Assembly: GCA_002309765.1 (NCBI GenBank)
Contig: DBXY01000022.1
Coordinates: forward strand, 115,526 to 179,525
Length of the DNA stretch: 64,000 nucleotides
Reading direction: 5' to 3'
Source: Verrucomicrobia bacterium UBA1200
Lineage (GTDB): Bacteria; Verrucomicrobiota; Kiritimatiellia; RFP12; UBA1067
The notes below the pieces were generated by a model, which saw only the letters and a list, made by a program, of their open reading frames with translations, was not told where the DNA came from and did not search any database. Position numbers and translations under genes: made by a program. Positions 34,377 through 44,414 of the stretch are shown piece by piece (position 1 is the stretch's first letter; each line of letters starts with the position of its first letter).

Positions 34377-37300
34377 ATGACGATAAAAAAGTGGGTTGCA
34401 ATTGCCGTATTTTGTGCGGCATTTTTATCTGGTGCGGCGTTTGCCGATACCATTTACTCGCCGGGTGGCCAAGGATGGGGCGCGGCGCTTACAGTTGGCA
34501 ACGGCGAAACCGTCGTGATCGATGCGGGCGATGCCGCAAACGTATGGTCTGGTGCCGTCACGGTCGAAGCGGGCGGTATTCTCAAGACGCGCGGCAAGCT
34601 CTCAATCATGGGTGTCGCCACGGTGAAGACCGGGGCCACGCTTGACGTCGAGAGCGGCACGTCCTTCATCGCATTCAATTCACGCACCGCGACCGGCACC
34701 ACGATCGTCCGCTCCGGCGCGACGCTGGAGCTCAACCGTTCTGACGCCTTCAACTACTCCAACGGCTTCATCCTCCATGTGTACGGCACGCTTGCTTGCG
34801 CTGGAAACCGCATATCAGTCGACAGTACGGACCACATCTACATCCACGACGGCGCGCTCATCACCGGCGCGGGCGACGGCAACGGCATCATCGACGTGTT
34901 CAAGGCCGACACCCGCATCGTGGTCGATGGCGAGAGCGTGATAGACGGGCCAATCAAGGCGCGTTTCACAGATGCGGCACTCAACATCGCCTGTTGCGAG
35001 AACGCACACCCGTATTTCAAGGGCGGATTCATCTACGGCACATCCTCCAACGGCAAGGGCAACATCGTCCAGGTGGCCGCCACGGTTGACGAAGGCAATG
35101 CCTCGGGAACGTGCGTAAACGCCGTCATCGAGATCGGCCCCAGCACCGGTCAGGGCAAGTTCGTGTTCACTTCGAAGGGCATCGTGCATCTCGCGGGCGA
35201 TACGCAGTCCTATTCCGTCGAGACGACCGGCGCGGAGCTAGATATCGTCGCCGAGAAATCAGTCGCTGGCGAATGGCACGCTGCCGTGCAGACGCTTCCC
35301 GCAATCACCACTTCCACCGCCACTGTATACCTGAAGGGTGACGGCGTGGTGGCTCTCCAAAGCGCCGCGCCCGCTTACCCGATTGCGTTCGCCGGCGCCA
35401 CGCTTCAGATCGACTCCGGCTCTCCCGTGGCTCTCGCGGCCGGCTCTTCAGTGACGGCCGACACGCTGGTGGGCGTTGACGGTCTTGCCGCGAACACGGC
35501 GGCCACGCTCTTCACCGGTGCCGCAGCCGACTTCGACGTCTCTAAGGTCACCGCCGCCGCCATGCACAACGGCATTACGATCTCGGCTCCCACCGCCACA
35601 GCGCTTGACGGCGCCAGCGTGACAATCGCAGGCCTGCCCGCGTACGACGCCTCCGCGTGGATTGAGCCTTTCATCCGCGCCAAGGGCCTCATCTGGTTGG
35701 ACGCTTCGGACGCAGCGAACTTCGTGTTCAAGGACAACACCTTCGGCCTCGTTCAGACCTGGAAGGATCGCACCACGTACCACCGCGACGCATCGTTCTA
35801 CACGTCGCCCGCGCCAGACAAGTACTCCCGCAACTACGGCGAGTACGGCATCTCGGCCGGCGTCCCCGCGTTCCTAATGGGCGCGACCGGCAGCAGCATC
35901 GACCTGAAGTACACCCGCATGACGAACATACGCACCATCTTCTGGGTGATGGCCGTCGAGCAGGACGCCAACGCCTGGTTCCTCGGCGATTCTGGGGTCT
36001 ACCGTTTCCACCGCACAACCACGCTTGCGTACGCATACGACAACAGCAACGTCTATTTCAAAAACGGCAGTATCTACTGTGACGGCGCGAAGGTAAATAA
36101 TCCCGTATCTGACATTCCCCCGACCGATCGCCACGTGTATTCCACTGTCAACACGTCGAACAACATGGAGAGCGACTACCTCACCAGCGATGTCCGCGAC
36201 TCCAATATGGCAGCCGCACGTTCGGGCGGACGCGACATCTCGGAGCTAATCGCGTTCGACTTCGCGATGTCCGACGCCGACCGCGAGGCCATCGAGGCGT
36301 ATCTTGCAGCGAAATGGATGGGCGCCAGCCCGTCCGCGGCCGGAGTTAACGGCACATACAAGTTCACCGGCGAAGCGACAGTTGACGGTTCGCTCAGCGG
36401 CGACAAGAATCTCGTGTTCGCCGAAAGCGCTTCGATCTCGATTGTAAATCCCAGCTCCGAAGACTCAATGCTCAAAACGACCGGCACGATGGAGCTTCCC
36501 GCAGGCGCGGCGTTGCCCATTACGGTGGACGCGCGTTCGCTCATGCCCGGCACGTACACGGTCATCGAGACGACGGGCGGAATCACGTCGCTTGACCAGT
36601 TTGCGGCGACGGCGCAGATTGCAGGCGGAGTCTCGGCGACGTTCTTCGTGGCCGACGGATGCCTTAAGATGACGATCACTTCCACCACAACCGCCACGCT
36701 GCAAACGTGGCGCCCGCAGAGCGCGACCGACCTCGGTTGGAACGCGACGAGCGAAAACTGGCTGCTCACCGGGGGCGACGTAATGAGTGGATTCTTGAAC
36801 TTCGTGCCGGTTTTGTTCGACGGCAACGAGACGGTCTCGGGTCCCGTGGAGGTGACTGGCGAGCACACGATGGGCCCGCTCAACGTCACCGGAAACAAGG
36901 ACTACACGTTCACGGGTGACGGCGCACTTCTGGGAGCAGAACCCATCACTCTCGGCGGTTCGGGCACGATAACGTTGAACGGGCCAAGCCTGGGCGATCA
37001 GGAGATCGTGATCGACGCCGGGCGGAAGGTCGTGCTCGGCGAAAACGCATCCGAAAGCTCTCTTGGCACTGACAGCGGATCCACCGGCGGCAAGGTGACG
37101 GTGAGAGAGGGCGGCCAGTTCAACGCCAACTACCTCGAGACCACGGCCGTCAACACGGCACCGCGTGCCGAGCTGACACACCGCAAGACGTTCGTCATCG
37201 CGGGCGACGGTCCCGACGGACGCGGCGCGTTCATCAACGACGCCCTCGACGGGCGCACTGTGCACGACACGGTCTGGGCCTCGGTACTAAGGCGCGTCGA

Positions 37301-40300
37301 GCTCTCCGGCGACGCGACAATCGGCGGCGTGGACCGCTTCGACGTGCGCGACCGCGTGGGCACCACGGGCACCGCGACGCCTGGCATCTACGGTCCCGAT
37401 AAGAAGCTCACCATCAAGACCACCGGCTGGTTCGGCCTAATCAACCATCCGATCGAGGTCGGAAGCATGCTGATCACAGACGGCGGCGTGTTCCGTCCCG
37501 AAGGAGTCGGCGAGGCGAAGTTCACAATCCCCGGCGGCATAACGCTCGACAACGGCACGCTCCACTGCTTCAGCAGCGCGTTCCCCGCCGACATCGCCTT
37601 CATCGTGGAGGCCGGCGGCGGCCAGTTCAACGCCCAAAGCGGTAACACAACGATCAAGGGCCCCGTCACACTGAAAGAAGGCGCTGCGCTTGAACTCGCC
37701 GGATCGGGTACGGGATATTCAGTCACCTATTCGGGTGGAATGAACGTGGCTTCTGGAACGGTGAAGACGACCGGCGGCAGGCACAACCTTGCGAGTCCGT
37801 ATGACGGAACTGTCATTACCCAAGCCGGTGCCGACACTTATCTCGCCAACGGATTCGTTTCGGGCGATCTCGAGGTGACTCACACTTCCGGCGGATTCTT
37901 CCTTCAGGAGGGATCGAAGGCCGGAACGATCAACGTGACACATTCGGGAGGTTCGGTCGGCATCCTTGCGGCAAACAATCCGGCGCCGGAGTTCACCGCG
38001 CTCAACATCACCTCCACAGGCGGCGCGATCGACCTGCGTCCGCAAACGGCGGGCGAGCTTGACCTAGCGGGGCCGTTGAACGTCAGCCAAAGCGCAGGAA
38101 ACATCTACGTTTACGGTCCCAACAACAACGACGAATACGGTATCGCAATGAAGATGACCGGTTCCGCTGCGACGCTCTCGGTCGGACTCAACTCGAACCG
38201 TCCGGGCAAATTGCGCCTCAAAGCGGGTACCGACCTCACGGTCAATAACCTTTATCTTGCCGAAGCAGGCAGCAAGCCGTGCCGCGGTCATCTGATAATC
38301 GATCAAGGCGCAAAGGTCAAGGTAACGGGAGGTTTGAGAAACGGACACTGGCAGACTGCGCCGGATAAAGCGGCGACACACACCATTGACATCTGTGGCG
38401 AACTCGATGCGACGGGCATCAACGTGGCCAATCCATGGGATTCGCCGCGCTCCGAGATTTATGTCAGGCCCGGCGCAGTGTTTAAGGCCAACGGATTCTA
38501 CACCCGTTCCAACTATCCCTACGGTAACGGCGTGGACGCGGGCGATGGCCGTCAGTGGCTCATGATGGAGGGCGGCAGGCTCGAGCTTGGCAGCTACGGC
38601 TTCAACGGCCACACGATTCCCGGCGTGGCCAAAGTTGACTTCCAGAACGGCGAGATCGTCAATGTTTCGTCCGCATGGGGCGGCGTGCAGGGCTTCCCGG
38701 TGTTCTTCGGCTATGACAAGCTCGGCGGCAGCGTTGTGTTCGACATGGACGAATACTATGTCAACTGGAACCAGGCACTTTCCGGCTCAAGTGACCTTAC
38801 AATCAAGGGATCCGTCAACTTCACGGGCGCACGCGTGGATGACAGAATGCAGGGTGTCACGCTTGGAAAGCTCACGATTGAAAATACCGGCGGCAACGAT
38901 CTTCGCGTGACCTCGGCCTTCTCCGGCGGACTGACGCTGGCGGACGGCGTGAATGCGCAGGTAGCCAAGTATTCCGACGAACGTTACATGTGCGCCGTGG
39001 CTGCGGATGGTGCACAGGACAATGCGGCCGCAAGCAATTGGAGCTATCCGTTCGCCTCATCGGACTTCTTCCCGTTCATAAACCGCTACTACAGCACCCA
39101 GGCGCGTTCGAACCTTGCCACGCTCGGACGCGGCGAGTTCTACGTGCCGGAGGACAAGGCGGGCGTGTGGACATTCGTGGGCAACTACGACGACAAGATC
39201 CGCATGGACGTGGACGGTGCGCAGGTGTTCAAGACCACATCCTGGAGCGCCATGGGCAAAGGGCAGGTTGAGCTTGCGGCCGGCTGGCACAAGTTCACGA
39301 TCGCGGTCTATGCCGGCGGACAGCCCGGCGGACCCTCCAACTCCGGATTCAAGAACCGCATGGCCGTGGGCTATCTGCCTTCTGCCTCCGACTCCACGAA
39401 CGGCAACGACTACACTCCGTTCATGCCCGGCGGCGAGCTGCAGATACGTCCGTGTGTCAACGCCTGCGTGTGGAGCTGGCAGAACGGCAACGCCAACTGG
39501 GACACGACCGAGAACTGGGCGCACATCAAGTGCATGGACTCGACGAAGTTCATGCACACTAGCGGAGACTCCGACAATGCCAACGACTGGAAGAGCTACT
39601 TCTCCGGCAAGGCCAGCAAGATCAACGGCTGGTTCAAGGTCGAGCCTGGGAAAGAGGGCGAGTGGACGTTCAAGATGGCGTACGACGACTACAAGATGGT
39701 CACCATCGATGGCGAGACGCTCTTCAGCAAGACATCCCAGTGGTATGACGTGTACGCGGGTAAGAAGGAACTTGAGGTGGGTTGGCACCGCTGGGAGATC
39801 CGCTTCGGCGACGGCTCTGGCGGATGGGGTCCGGCGAAGTATAACGGCGTGTTCATAAACGACGGCAACACGCTCAGCTTCATCGAGCCAGGCAGCACCG
39901 AGAACAAACAGTGGAACGAGGACAACATCAAGCTTGCGGCCACGCTCGGTGATATCGCAGTGCTGGAACCGACCGGCATCTATAAGGAACTGGAGCTTTG
40001 CGAAGGTTCCACGCTAACTTCCACCGGTACGATGGCAATGCCAATCTTCGGTACGCTAAAGGGTACCGGTACGCTCGCGGGCGACTTCGCATTTGAAGGC
40101 GATGTCAACTGCTGGGACGTCACCGGCGAAGCAGCCAACAAAGAGCTGGCAAGGGTGACTTTCGCCAATGCATCTGCAAACACTTTTGCCGGGCTTAAGT
40201 CCGTCAAGGCAACCTTCGATGGCAAACCGCGGGTATCCACCTACTTCCTCACGGATGCCGTGTCAGGTCTAACGGACGGCGTGGTTGAAGATGTCGCCGT

Positions 40301-40415
40301 TACCGCGACTTACGGCACTACGGACGTCTCTGAAGACTTCTATCTTTCGATTGAAGGCAGCCGAATGGTGTTGAAGAACAAAAAGCCCGCCGGGCTGATA
40401 ATAATCATCCAATAA
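34377..40415 (+). CDS. Giant secreted beta-solenoid protein with ConA-like and two PA14-like modules
   Basis: About 2012 residues. The start at 34377 follows AAAAGGGA; the longer frame's extra codons lack a site. A signal peptide ends near 'AAFADT'. Residues ~60-400 are solenoid strands. ~424-650 is a concanavalin/LamG-like module that ends 'ISELIAFDFAMSDADREAIEAY'-type, a signature of large PVC surface proteins. ~650-1560 is more solenoid with 'W-x(n)-NW' units. ~1568-1674 and ~1721-1828 are PA14-like sugar-binding modules ('YVPEDKAGVWTFVGNYDDKIRMDVDG'-type and 'VEPGKEGEWTFKMAYDDYKM'-type), split by another 'ENW' unit. It ends 'PAGLIIIIQ', like the two other solenoid proteins. Likely a surface glycan-binding adhesin. 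Confidence 0.82.
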   Translation: MTIKKWVAIAVFCAAFLSGAAFADTIYSPGGQGWGAALTVGNGETVVIDAGDAANVWSGAVTVEAGGILKTRGKLSIMGVATVKTGATLDVESGTSFIAFNSRTATGTTIVRSGATLELNRSDAFNYSNGFILHVYGTLACAGNRISVDSTDHIYIHDGALITGAGDGNGIIDVFKADTRIVVDGESVIDGPIKARFTDAALNIACCENAHPYFKGGFIYGTSSNGKGNIVQVAATVDEGNASGTCVNAVIEIGPSTGQGKFVFTSKGIVHLAGDTQSYSVETTGAELDIVAEKSVAGEWHAAVQTLPAITTSTATVYLKGDGVVALQSAAPAYPIAFAGATLQIDSGSPVALAAGSSVTADTLVGVDGLAANTAATLFTGAAADFDVSKVTAAAMHNGITISAPTATALDGASVTIAGLPAYDASAWIEPFIRAKGLIWLDASDAANFVFKDNTFGLVQTWKDRTTYHRDASFYTSPAPDKYSRNYGEYGISAGVPAFLMGATGSSIDLKYTRMTNIRTIFWVMAVEQDANAWFLGDSGVYRFHRTTTLAYAYDNSNVYFKNGSIYCDGAKVNNPVSDIPPTDRHVYSTVNTSNNMESDYLTSDVRDSNMAAARSGGRDISELIAFDFAMSDADREAIEAYLAAKWMGASPSAAGVNGTYKFTGEATVDGSLSGDKNLVFAESASISIVNPSSEDSMLKTTGTMELPAGAALPITVDARSLMPGTYTVIETTGGITSLDQFAATAQIAGGVSATFFVADGCLKMTITSTTTATLQTWRPQSATDLGWNATSENWLLTGGDVMSGFLNFVPVLFDGNETVSGPVEVTGEHTMGPLNVTGNKDYTFTGDGALLGAEPITLGGSGTITLNGPSLGDQEIVIDAGRKVVLGENASESSLGTDSGSTGGKVTVREGGQFNANYLETTAVNTAPRAELTHRKTFVIAGDGPDGRGAFINDALDGRTVHDTVWASVLRRVELSGDATIGGVDRFDVRDRVGTTGTATPGIYGPDKKLTIKTTGWFGLINHPIEVGSMLITDGGVFRPEGVGEAKFTIPGGITLDNGTLHCFSSAFPADIAFIVEAGGGQFNAQSGNTTIKGPVTLKEGAALELAGSGTGYSVTYSGGMNVASGTVKTTGGRHNLASPYDGTVITQAGADTYLANGFVSGDLEVTHTSGGFFLQEGSKAGTINVTHSGGSVGILAANNPAPEFTALNITSTGGAIDLRPQTAGELDLAGPLNVSQSAGNIYVYGPNNNDEYGIAMKMTGSAATLSVGLNSNRPGKLRLKAGTDLTVNNLYLAEAGSKPCRGHLIIDQGAKVKVTGGLRNGHWQTAPDKAATHTIDICGELDATGINVANPWDSPRSEIYVRPGAVFKANGFYTRSNYPYGNGVDAGDGRQWLMMEGGRLELGSYGFNGHTIPGVAKVDFQNGEIVNVSSAWGGVQGFPVFFGYDKLGGSVVFDMDEYYVNWNQALSGSSDLTIKGSVNFTGARVDDRMQGVTLGKLTIENTGGNDLRVTSAFSGGLTLADGVNAQVAKYSDERYMCAVAADGAQDNAAASNWSYPFASSDFFPFINRYYSTQARSNLATLGRGEFYVPEDKAGVWTFVGNYDDKIRMDVDGAQVFKTTSWSAMGKGQVELAAGWHKFTIAVYAGGQPGGPSNSGFKNRMAVGYLPSASDSTNGNDYTPFMPGGELQIRPCVNACVWSWQNGNANWDTTENWAHIKCMDSTKFMHTSGDSDNANDWKSYFSGKASKINGWFKVEPGKEGEWTFKMAYDDYKMVTIDGETLFSKTSQWYDVYAGKKELEVGWHRWEIRFGDGSGGWGPAKYNGVFINDGNTLSFIEPGSTENKQWNEDNIKLAATLGDIAVLEPTGIYKELELCEGSTLTSTGTMAMPIFGTLKGTGTLAGDFAFEGDVNCWDVTGEAANKELARVTFANASANTFAGLKSVKATFDGKPRVSTYFLTDAVSGLTDGVVEDVAVTATYGTTDVSEDFYLSIEGSRMVLKNKKPAGLIIIIQ
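40353..40415 (+). other. C-terminal hydrophobic tail (shared motif, copy 3)
   Basis: This encodes 'GSRMVLKNKKPAGLIIIIQ' at the end of the protein: a strand, a Lys-rich turn, Gly, a hydrophobic strand and a final Gln. The arrangement matches copies 1 and 2. Confidence 0.5.
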
Positions 40416-40456
40416 CAGAGATACCCATAAGGCAAATTTCCAAGCCTAAATCATCA

Positions 40457-40483
40457 GGGCGGCCGTTACCGGCCGCCCTTTTT
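40457..40483 (+). terminator. Intrinsic terminator after the giant solenoid gene
   Basis: GGGCGGCCG (40457-40465), loop TTAC, CGGCCGCCC (40470-40478), then TTTTT. Confidence 0.93.
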
Positions 40484-40500
40484 CGTCATTCATTTTTTCA

Positions 40501-40529
40501 TTGGAAATCGTCTGCCGTTATGGTAAGAT
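40501..40529 (+). promoter_or_regulatory. Possible promoter for purC
   Basis: TTGGAA (40501-40506), a 17-base spacer and TAAGAT (40524-40529), about 34 bases before the ATG. Confidence 0.5.
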
Positions 40530-40562
40530 ATCAACATTTCACTGACTTTTTGGAGACGTGTG

Positions 40563-41465
40563 ATGAAGTATGATAAAAACCACGCTTTGCTTGCGACAGC
40601 GATTCCTGGGCTGCCAGCCCCCAAAAGCGGCAAGGTCCGTGATGTTTTTGATTTGGGCGACAAGTTGCTGATGGTGGTGACCGACCGTATCAGCGCGTTT
40701 GACGTGATTTTACCCTCCGGAGTACCGGACAAGGGCAAAGTACTGAACCAGTTGTCACTGTTCTGGATGGAATTCTTGGGCATGAAGAACCATCTTATCA
40801 CCGCTGACGTTGACGAATATCCCGCTGAGCTGAAGGTGGTAAAGGACGACTTGCGGGGCCGTTCCATGTTGGTCAAGAAAGTGAACATGGTGGAGGTGGA
40901 ATGCATCGCCCGCGGTTACCTCACCGGCAGCGGCTGGAAGGAGTACCAAAAGAGCGGCACGGTCAACGGCCAGCAACTGCGGGCCGGATACCAGAATGCC
41001 TCAAAGCTGGACGAAGTACTCTTCACGCCCACCACCAAAGCGGCGATCGGTGACCATGACGAGGCGATTGATTACGCGCAGACCGAACAACTGGTCGGCG
41101 CAGCCACCGCTGCGGCGCTCCGCGATGCCACGCTCTCGCTTTACACCCGCGCCGCGGATTACGCGCTCCAGCATGGCATCATCATTGCCGACACCAAATT
41201 TGAATTCGGCAAGGATGCTGATGGGTCGCTGATTCTAGCCGACGAAGTGCTGACGCCAGATTCAAGCCGTTTCTGGCCGTTGGACAGTTACTCCGTCGGA
41301 AACAATCCGCCTTCGTTGGATAAGCAGTTTGTTCGCGATTGGTTGGATAGCGTACACTTCAACCATCAGCCGCCGGCGCCGGAACTACCAGACGACGTGG
41401 TGGCAAAAACCCGGGCGAAATACGTTGAGGCGTATGAAACCCTCTCCAAGCGTCAGCTGATATAA
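40563..41465 (+). CDS. purC: SAICAR synthetase (phosphoribosylaminoimidazole-succinocarboxamide synthase)
   Basis: 300 residues. It catalyses the ATP-dependent condensation of CAIR with aspartate in purine synthesis. The family pattern is clear: 'SGKVRDVFDLGDKLLMVVTDRISAFDVILPSG'-type N-terminus, 'VECIARGYLTGSGWKEYQ'-type core and 'IIADTKFEFG', then 'DEVLTPDSSRFW'. The length matches the ~300-residue eukaryote/PVC-type PurC rather than the ~240-residue form. ATG at 40563 with GGAG seven bases upstream; the overlapping GTG at 40560 is too close. The extended -10 for iorA lies over its last codons. Confidence 0.95.
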   Translation: MKYDKNHALLATAIPGLPAPKSGKVRDVFDLGDKLLMVVTDRISAFDVILPSGVPDKGKVLNQLSLFWMEFLGMKNHLITADVDEYPAELKVVKDDLRGRSMLVKKVNMVEVECIARGYLTGSGWKEYQKSGTVNGQQLRAGYQNASKLDEVLFTPTTKAAIGDHDEAIDYAQTEQLVGAATAAALRDATLSLYTRAADYALQHGIIIADTKFEFGKDADGSLILADEVLTPDSSRFWPLDSYSVGNNPPSLDKQFVRDWLDSVHFNHQPPAPELPDDVVAKTRAKYVEAYETLSKRQLI

Positions 41466-41466
41466 T
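41458..41466 (+). promoter_or_regulatory. Extended -10 promoter for iorAB within the end of purC
   Basis: TG-A-TATAAT at 41458-41466 overlaps the purC stop, 38 bases before the iorA ATG. No good -35 was seen, as is usual for extended -10 promoters. Confidence 0.5.
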
Positions 41467-41503
41467 CGCGTGACCGGATTACACCGTTTTACAAGGAGAA
41501 ATT

Positions 41504-43279
41504 ATGAGCCGTAAAGTCTTACTGTCCGCCAACGAGGCGGTCGCCTGGGCTGCCTGCAAAGCGGGTTGCCATGTCGCGTCAGCCTATCCCGGCACCCCCA
41601 GCACCGAGATTCTGGAAAATATCGCGAAATTCAAAGACACCATCAACTGCGAGTGGGCGGTGAACGAGAAGGTCGCGATGGAGGTGGCGGTCGGTGCCTC
41701 GATCGCCGGAGCCCGCGCCCTCACCGCCATGAAACACGTCGGTTTGAATGTGGCGATGGACCCGCTGATGACCTACACCTACGTCGGCACCAACGGCGGC
41801 CTGGTGATCGTCTCCGCCGATGACCCCGGCATGCACAGTTCCCAAAACGAGCAGGACAACCGCAACATCGCCAAATTCGCCCGCGCACCGCTCTTCGAGC
41901 CAGCGGACAGCCAAGAGGCGTTCGATATGGTTCAAGCGGCGTTTGAGGTTTCCGAGCAGTTCCACGCCCCATGTTTTATCCGTTTGACCACCCGCACCTC
42001 CCACACCTCCACCGTGGTGGACGTTGGCGACGATTTCGGTCCCGGCAACACGCCGGTAAAACCGTATGTAAAGGACATCTCCCGCACCATCCCGGTGCCG
42101 ATGTTCGCCCGCGGGCAGCGGCTGAAAGCCCAGGAACGCACCGCCGCGTTGCGCGCTTTCGCCGAGACTTCGCCGTTTAACCGCATCGAACCCGGTGACC
42201 GCCGTCTCGGCATCGTAACCTCCGGGGTTTGCTACCAATACGTCAAAGAGGTCTTCCCGGAATTCAGCGTGCTGAAACTCGGTCTGTCCAATCCGTTGCC
42301 GTTCGAACTGATTCGTAAATTCGCCGAATCGGTCGACAAGCTGCTGGTGGTGGAAGAGTTGGACCCGTTCCTGGAAGAGCAACTGCTCGCCATGGGGCTG
42401 GAGCTGGTCCGCCACGAGACGGAACTGAACATGCTGGAGATGAACCCCACGCGGTTAATCGCGTTGCGCAAAGAACTGTTGGGCGACGTGGAGCTTCCGA
42501 TGGTCAAACGCGCCGATGCCGGTCTGCCCACCCGTCCGCCAGTGCTGTGCGCCGGATGCAGCCATCGCGGCGTGTTCTACACACTAGCCAAGCTGGGCGC
42601 GACCGTCACCGGCGATATCGGGTGCTACACCTTGGGCGCGTTTCCCCCGCTCAACGCGATGGACACCACCATCTGTATGGGCGCCAGCATTGGCAACGCT
42701 TTCGGTATGGAGAAAGCCGGTCACAAGGGACGAATCGCCGCCGTGCTGGGCGACTCGACCTTCTTCCACTCCGGCATGACCGGAATCCTCAATGTGCTCT
42801 ATAACGGCGGCAAGGTCACCACCGTGGTGCTGGACAACCGTATCACCGGCATGACCGGGCATCAGGACAACCCCGGTTCCGGCAAGACGCTCACCGGCGA
42901 TCCCGCCCCGGTCACCGATATCGCCGAAGTCGCCCGCGGCATGGGCTACAAGCGGGTGGAAAAAGTCTCCGCATACGACCTCCCGAAACTTGAGGCGGTG
43001 CTTAAAGAGGCGTTGGACGTCGACGAACCGGCGGTTGTCATCGCCGGCGGACCGTGCCGGATCGCGGCAAAACTGACCCGCGCCGGGACCTACGCGGTGG
43101 ATACCGAAAAATGCAAGGCCTGCGGAGCCTGTTTCAAGCTGGGTTGCCCGGCGATTGTCCGCGGCGAAGCGGTGGCGGACGGCAAGCGGTTTAAATCCAG
43201 CATCGACCCCAACCAATGCGCGGGGTGCGGGTTGTGCCCGCAAGTGTGCAAATTTGACGCCATCAAAAAAATCCGTTAA
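41504..43279 (+). CDS. iorA: Indolepyruvate:ferredoxin oxidoreductase alpha subunit
   Basis: 591 residues. It oxidatively decarboxylates aryl-pyruvates (from Trp, Phe, Tyr transamination) to aryl-acetyl-CoA, reducing ferredoxin. The pyrimidine-binding domain is at the N-terminus ('LLSANEAVAWAACKAG', 'YPGTPSTEI'), the thiamine-diphosphate-binding domain around 350-480 ('LCAGCSHRGVFY', 'GDIGCYTLG', 'GDSTFFHSGMTG'), and two 4Fe-4S motifs near 535 ('CKACGACFKLGC') and 571 ('CAGCGLCPQVC'). AAGGAG lies five bases before the ATG. iorB follows directly. The enzyme is oxygen sensitive and marks an anaerobic amino-acid-fermenting life style. Confidence 0.95.
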   Translation: MSRKVLLSANEAVAWAACKAGCHVASAYPGTPSTEILENIAKFKDTINCEWAVNEKVAMEVAVGASIAGARALTAMKHVGLNVAMDPLMTYTYVGTNGGLVIVSADDPGMHSSQNEQDNRNIAKFARAPLFEPADSQEAFDMVQAAFEVSEQFHAPCFIRLTTRTSHTSTVVDVGDDFGPGNTPVKPYVKDISRTIPVPMFARGQRLKAQERTAALRAFAETSPFNRIEPGDRRLGIVTSGVCYQYVKEVFPEFSVLKLGLSNPLPFELIRKFAESVDKLLVVEELDPFLEEQLLAMGLELVRHETELNMLEMNPTRLIALRKELLGDVELPMVKRADAGLPTRPPVLCAGCSHRGVFYTLAKLGATVTGDIGCYTLGAFPPLNAMDTTICMGASIGNAFGMEKAGHKGRIAAVLGDSTFFHSGMTGILNVLYNGGKVTTVVLDNRITGMTGHQDNPGSGKTLTGDPAPVTDIAEVARGMGYKRVEKVSAYDLPKLEAVLKEALDVDEPAVVIAGGPCRIAAKLTRAGTYAVDTEKCKACGACFKLGCPAIVRGEAVADGKRFKSSIDPNQCAGCGLCPQVCKFDAIKKIR

Positions 43280-43294
43280 CTGGAGATTGTGCAA

Positions 43295-43873
43295 ATGAAG
43301 ACGATGAATGTTTCTTTGGTCGGCGTCGGCGGACAGGGCATCTTACTCACCAGCGATATTCTGGCCAAAACCGCCACGCTGGCGGGATGCGACGTTAAAA
43401 AGAGCGAGATTCACGGCATGGCCCAGCGCGGCGGCAGCGTGATCAGTCAAGTGCGCTTCGGCGACAAGGTTTATTCGCCGATCATTCCGGACGGGACCAG
43501 CGACCTGCTGGTCTCTTTTGACCGGCTGGAAACGCTCCGCTGGCGGCATCTGCTGGCCACCAACGGCAAAGTGCTGATGAACGACACGTACATAACCCCG
43601 ATCACCGTTTCCAGCGGACAGCAGCCGGAGGTGGAAGACCTCTCTGGGAAACTGGCTGCCGAGTATCCCGACCTGCTTAAAATCGACGCCATGCAGCTGG
43701 CCGAGAGCCTGGGCAACATCCGCACGATGAACATGGTCATCGCCGGGGCTTTGTCCACCCTCACCCCGTTCGGCGCCGAACTTTGGCAGGAGGCGATGCG
43801 CCAACGCATCCCGGCCAAGCTGATCGACCTTAACCTTAAGGCATTCGATTTGGGACGGCAGGCGGTTCTTTAA
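43295..43873 (+). CDS. iorB: Indolepyruvate:ferredoxin oxidoreductase beta subunit
   Basis: About 192 residues. This is the gamma-type pyruvate:ferredoxin oxidoreductase domain that completes the IorAB complex. Signature: 'VGVGGQGILLTSDILAKTA' and 'SEIHGMAQRGGSVISQVRFG'. The start is the ATG at 43295, nine bases after GGAG; a GTG at 43289 is possible. It lies 15 bases after iorA and 8 bases before the phosphodiesterase gene. Confidence 0.93.
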   Translation: MKTMNVSLVGVGGQGILLTSDILAKTATLAGCDVKKSEIHGMAQRGGSVISQVRFGDKVYSPIIPDGTSDLLVSFDRLETLRWRHLLATNGKVLMNDTYITPITVSSGQQPEVEDLSGKLAAEYPDLLKIDAMQLAESLGNIRTMNMVIAGALSTLTPFGAELWQEAMRQRIPAKLIDLNLKAFDLGRQAVL

Positions 43874-43881
43874 GGATCTCC

Positions 43882-44400
43882 ATGAGAATACTTTTCATCA
43901 GCGACATCCACGGTGTCCCGTCAACTCTGGAAACGGCGTTGGCAGCCGGAGACAAATTGGGCTACGACCGTATCGTCCTGTTGGGCGACCTGCTTGCCCA
44001 CGGTCCGCGCAACGGCGTACCCAATTTCTACGACCCGCCCAAGGTAGCCGAAATCCTGAACCGCCATAAAGACCGGATCATCGCGGTTCGCGGCAATTGC
44101 GACTCCGAGGTTGACCAAATGATGATGCAGTTCCCGATTATGGGGGATTATGCCGAGTTGGATGCGGATGGCGAACGGTTTTTCCTAACCCACGGCCATT
44201 TGTGGAACGAGTTCCGGTTGCCGCCGGTTGGCACCGGAACCATCCTTGTGCACGGGCACACCCACATCGCCGAGAAAAAGCGGCTAGAATGCGGGGTCAC
44301 CATTTTCAACCCCGGTTCCGTCTCTCTGCCCAAAGCCGGACAAGACCGTTCCTTCGGTTATTGGGACGGCCACGACCTGTTCCACTACCCCGTGGTTTGA
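43882..44400 (+). CDS. yfcE: YfcE/MJ0936-family metallophosphodiesterase
   Basis: 172 residues, the normal length. Dinuclear metal ligands are all visible: 'DIHG' (~8-11), 'GDLLAHGP' (~36), 'GNCDSE' (~73), 'THGH' (~108) and 'GHTHIAEK' (~124). Family members hydrolyse phosphodiesters such as bis-pNPP in vitro; the physiological substrate is unclear. Third gene of the ior transcript, 8 bases after iorB, with AAGGAT before the ATG. Confidence 0.85.
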   Translation: MRILFISDIHGVPSTLETALAAGDKLGYDRIVLLGDLLAHGPRNGVPNFYDPPKVAEILNRHKDRIIAVRGNCDSEVDQMMMQFPIMGDYAELDADGERFFLTHGHLWNEFRLPPVGTGTILVHGHTHIAEKKRLECGVTIFNPGSVSLPKAGQDRSFGYWDGHDLFHYPVV

Positions 44401-44414
44401 CTTCCGAATAACCC

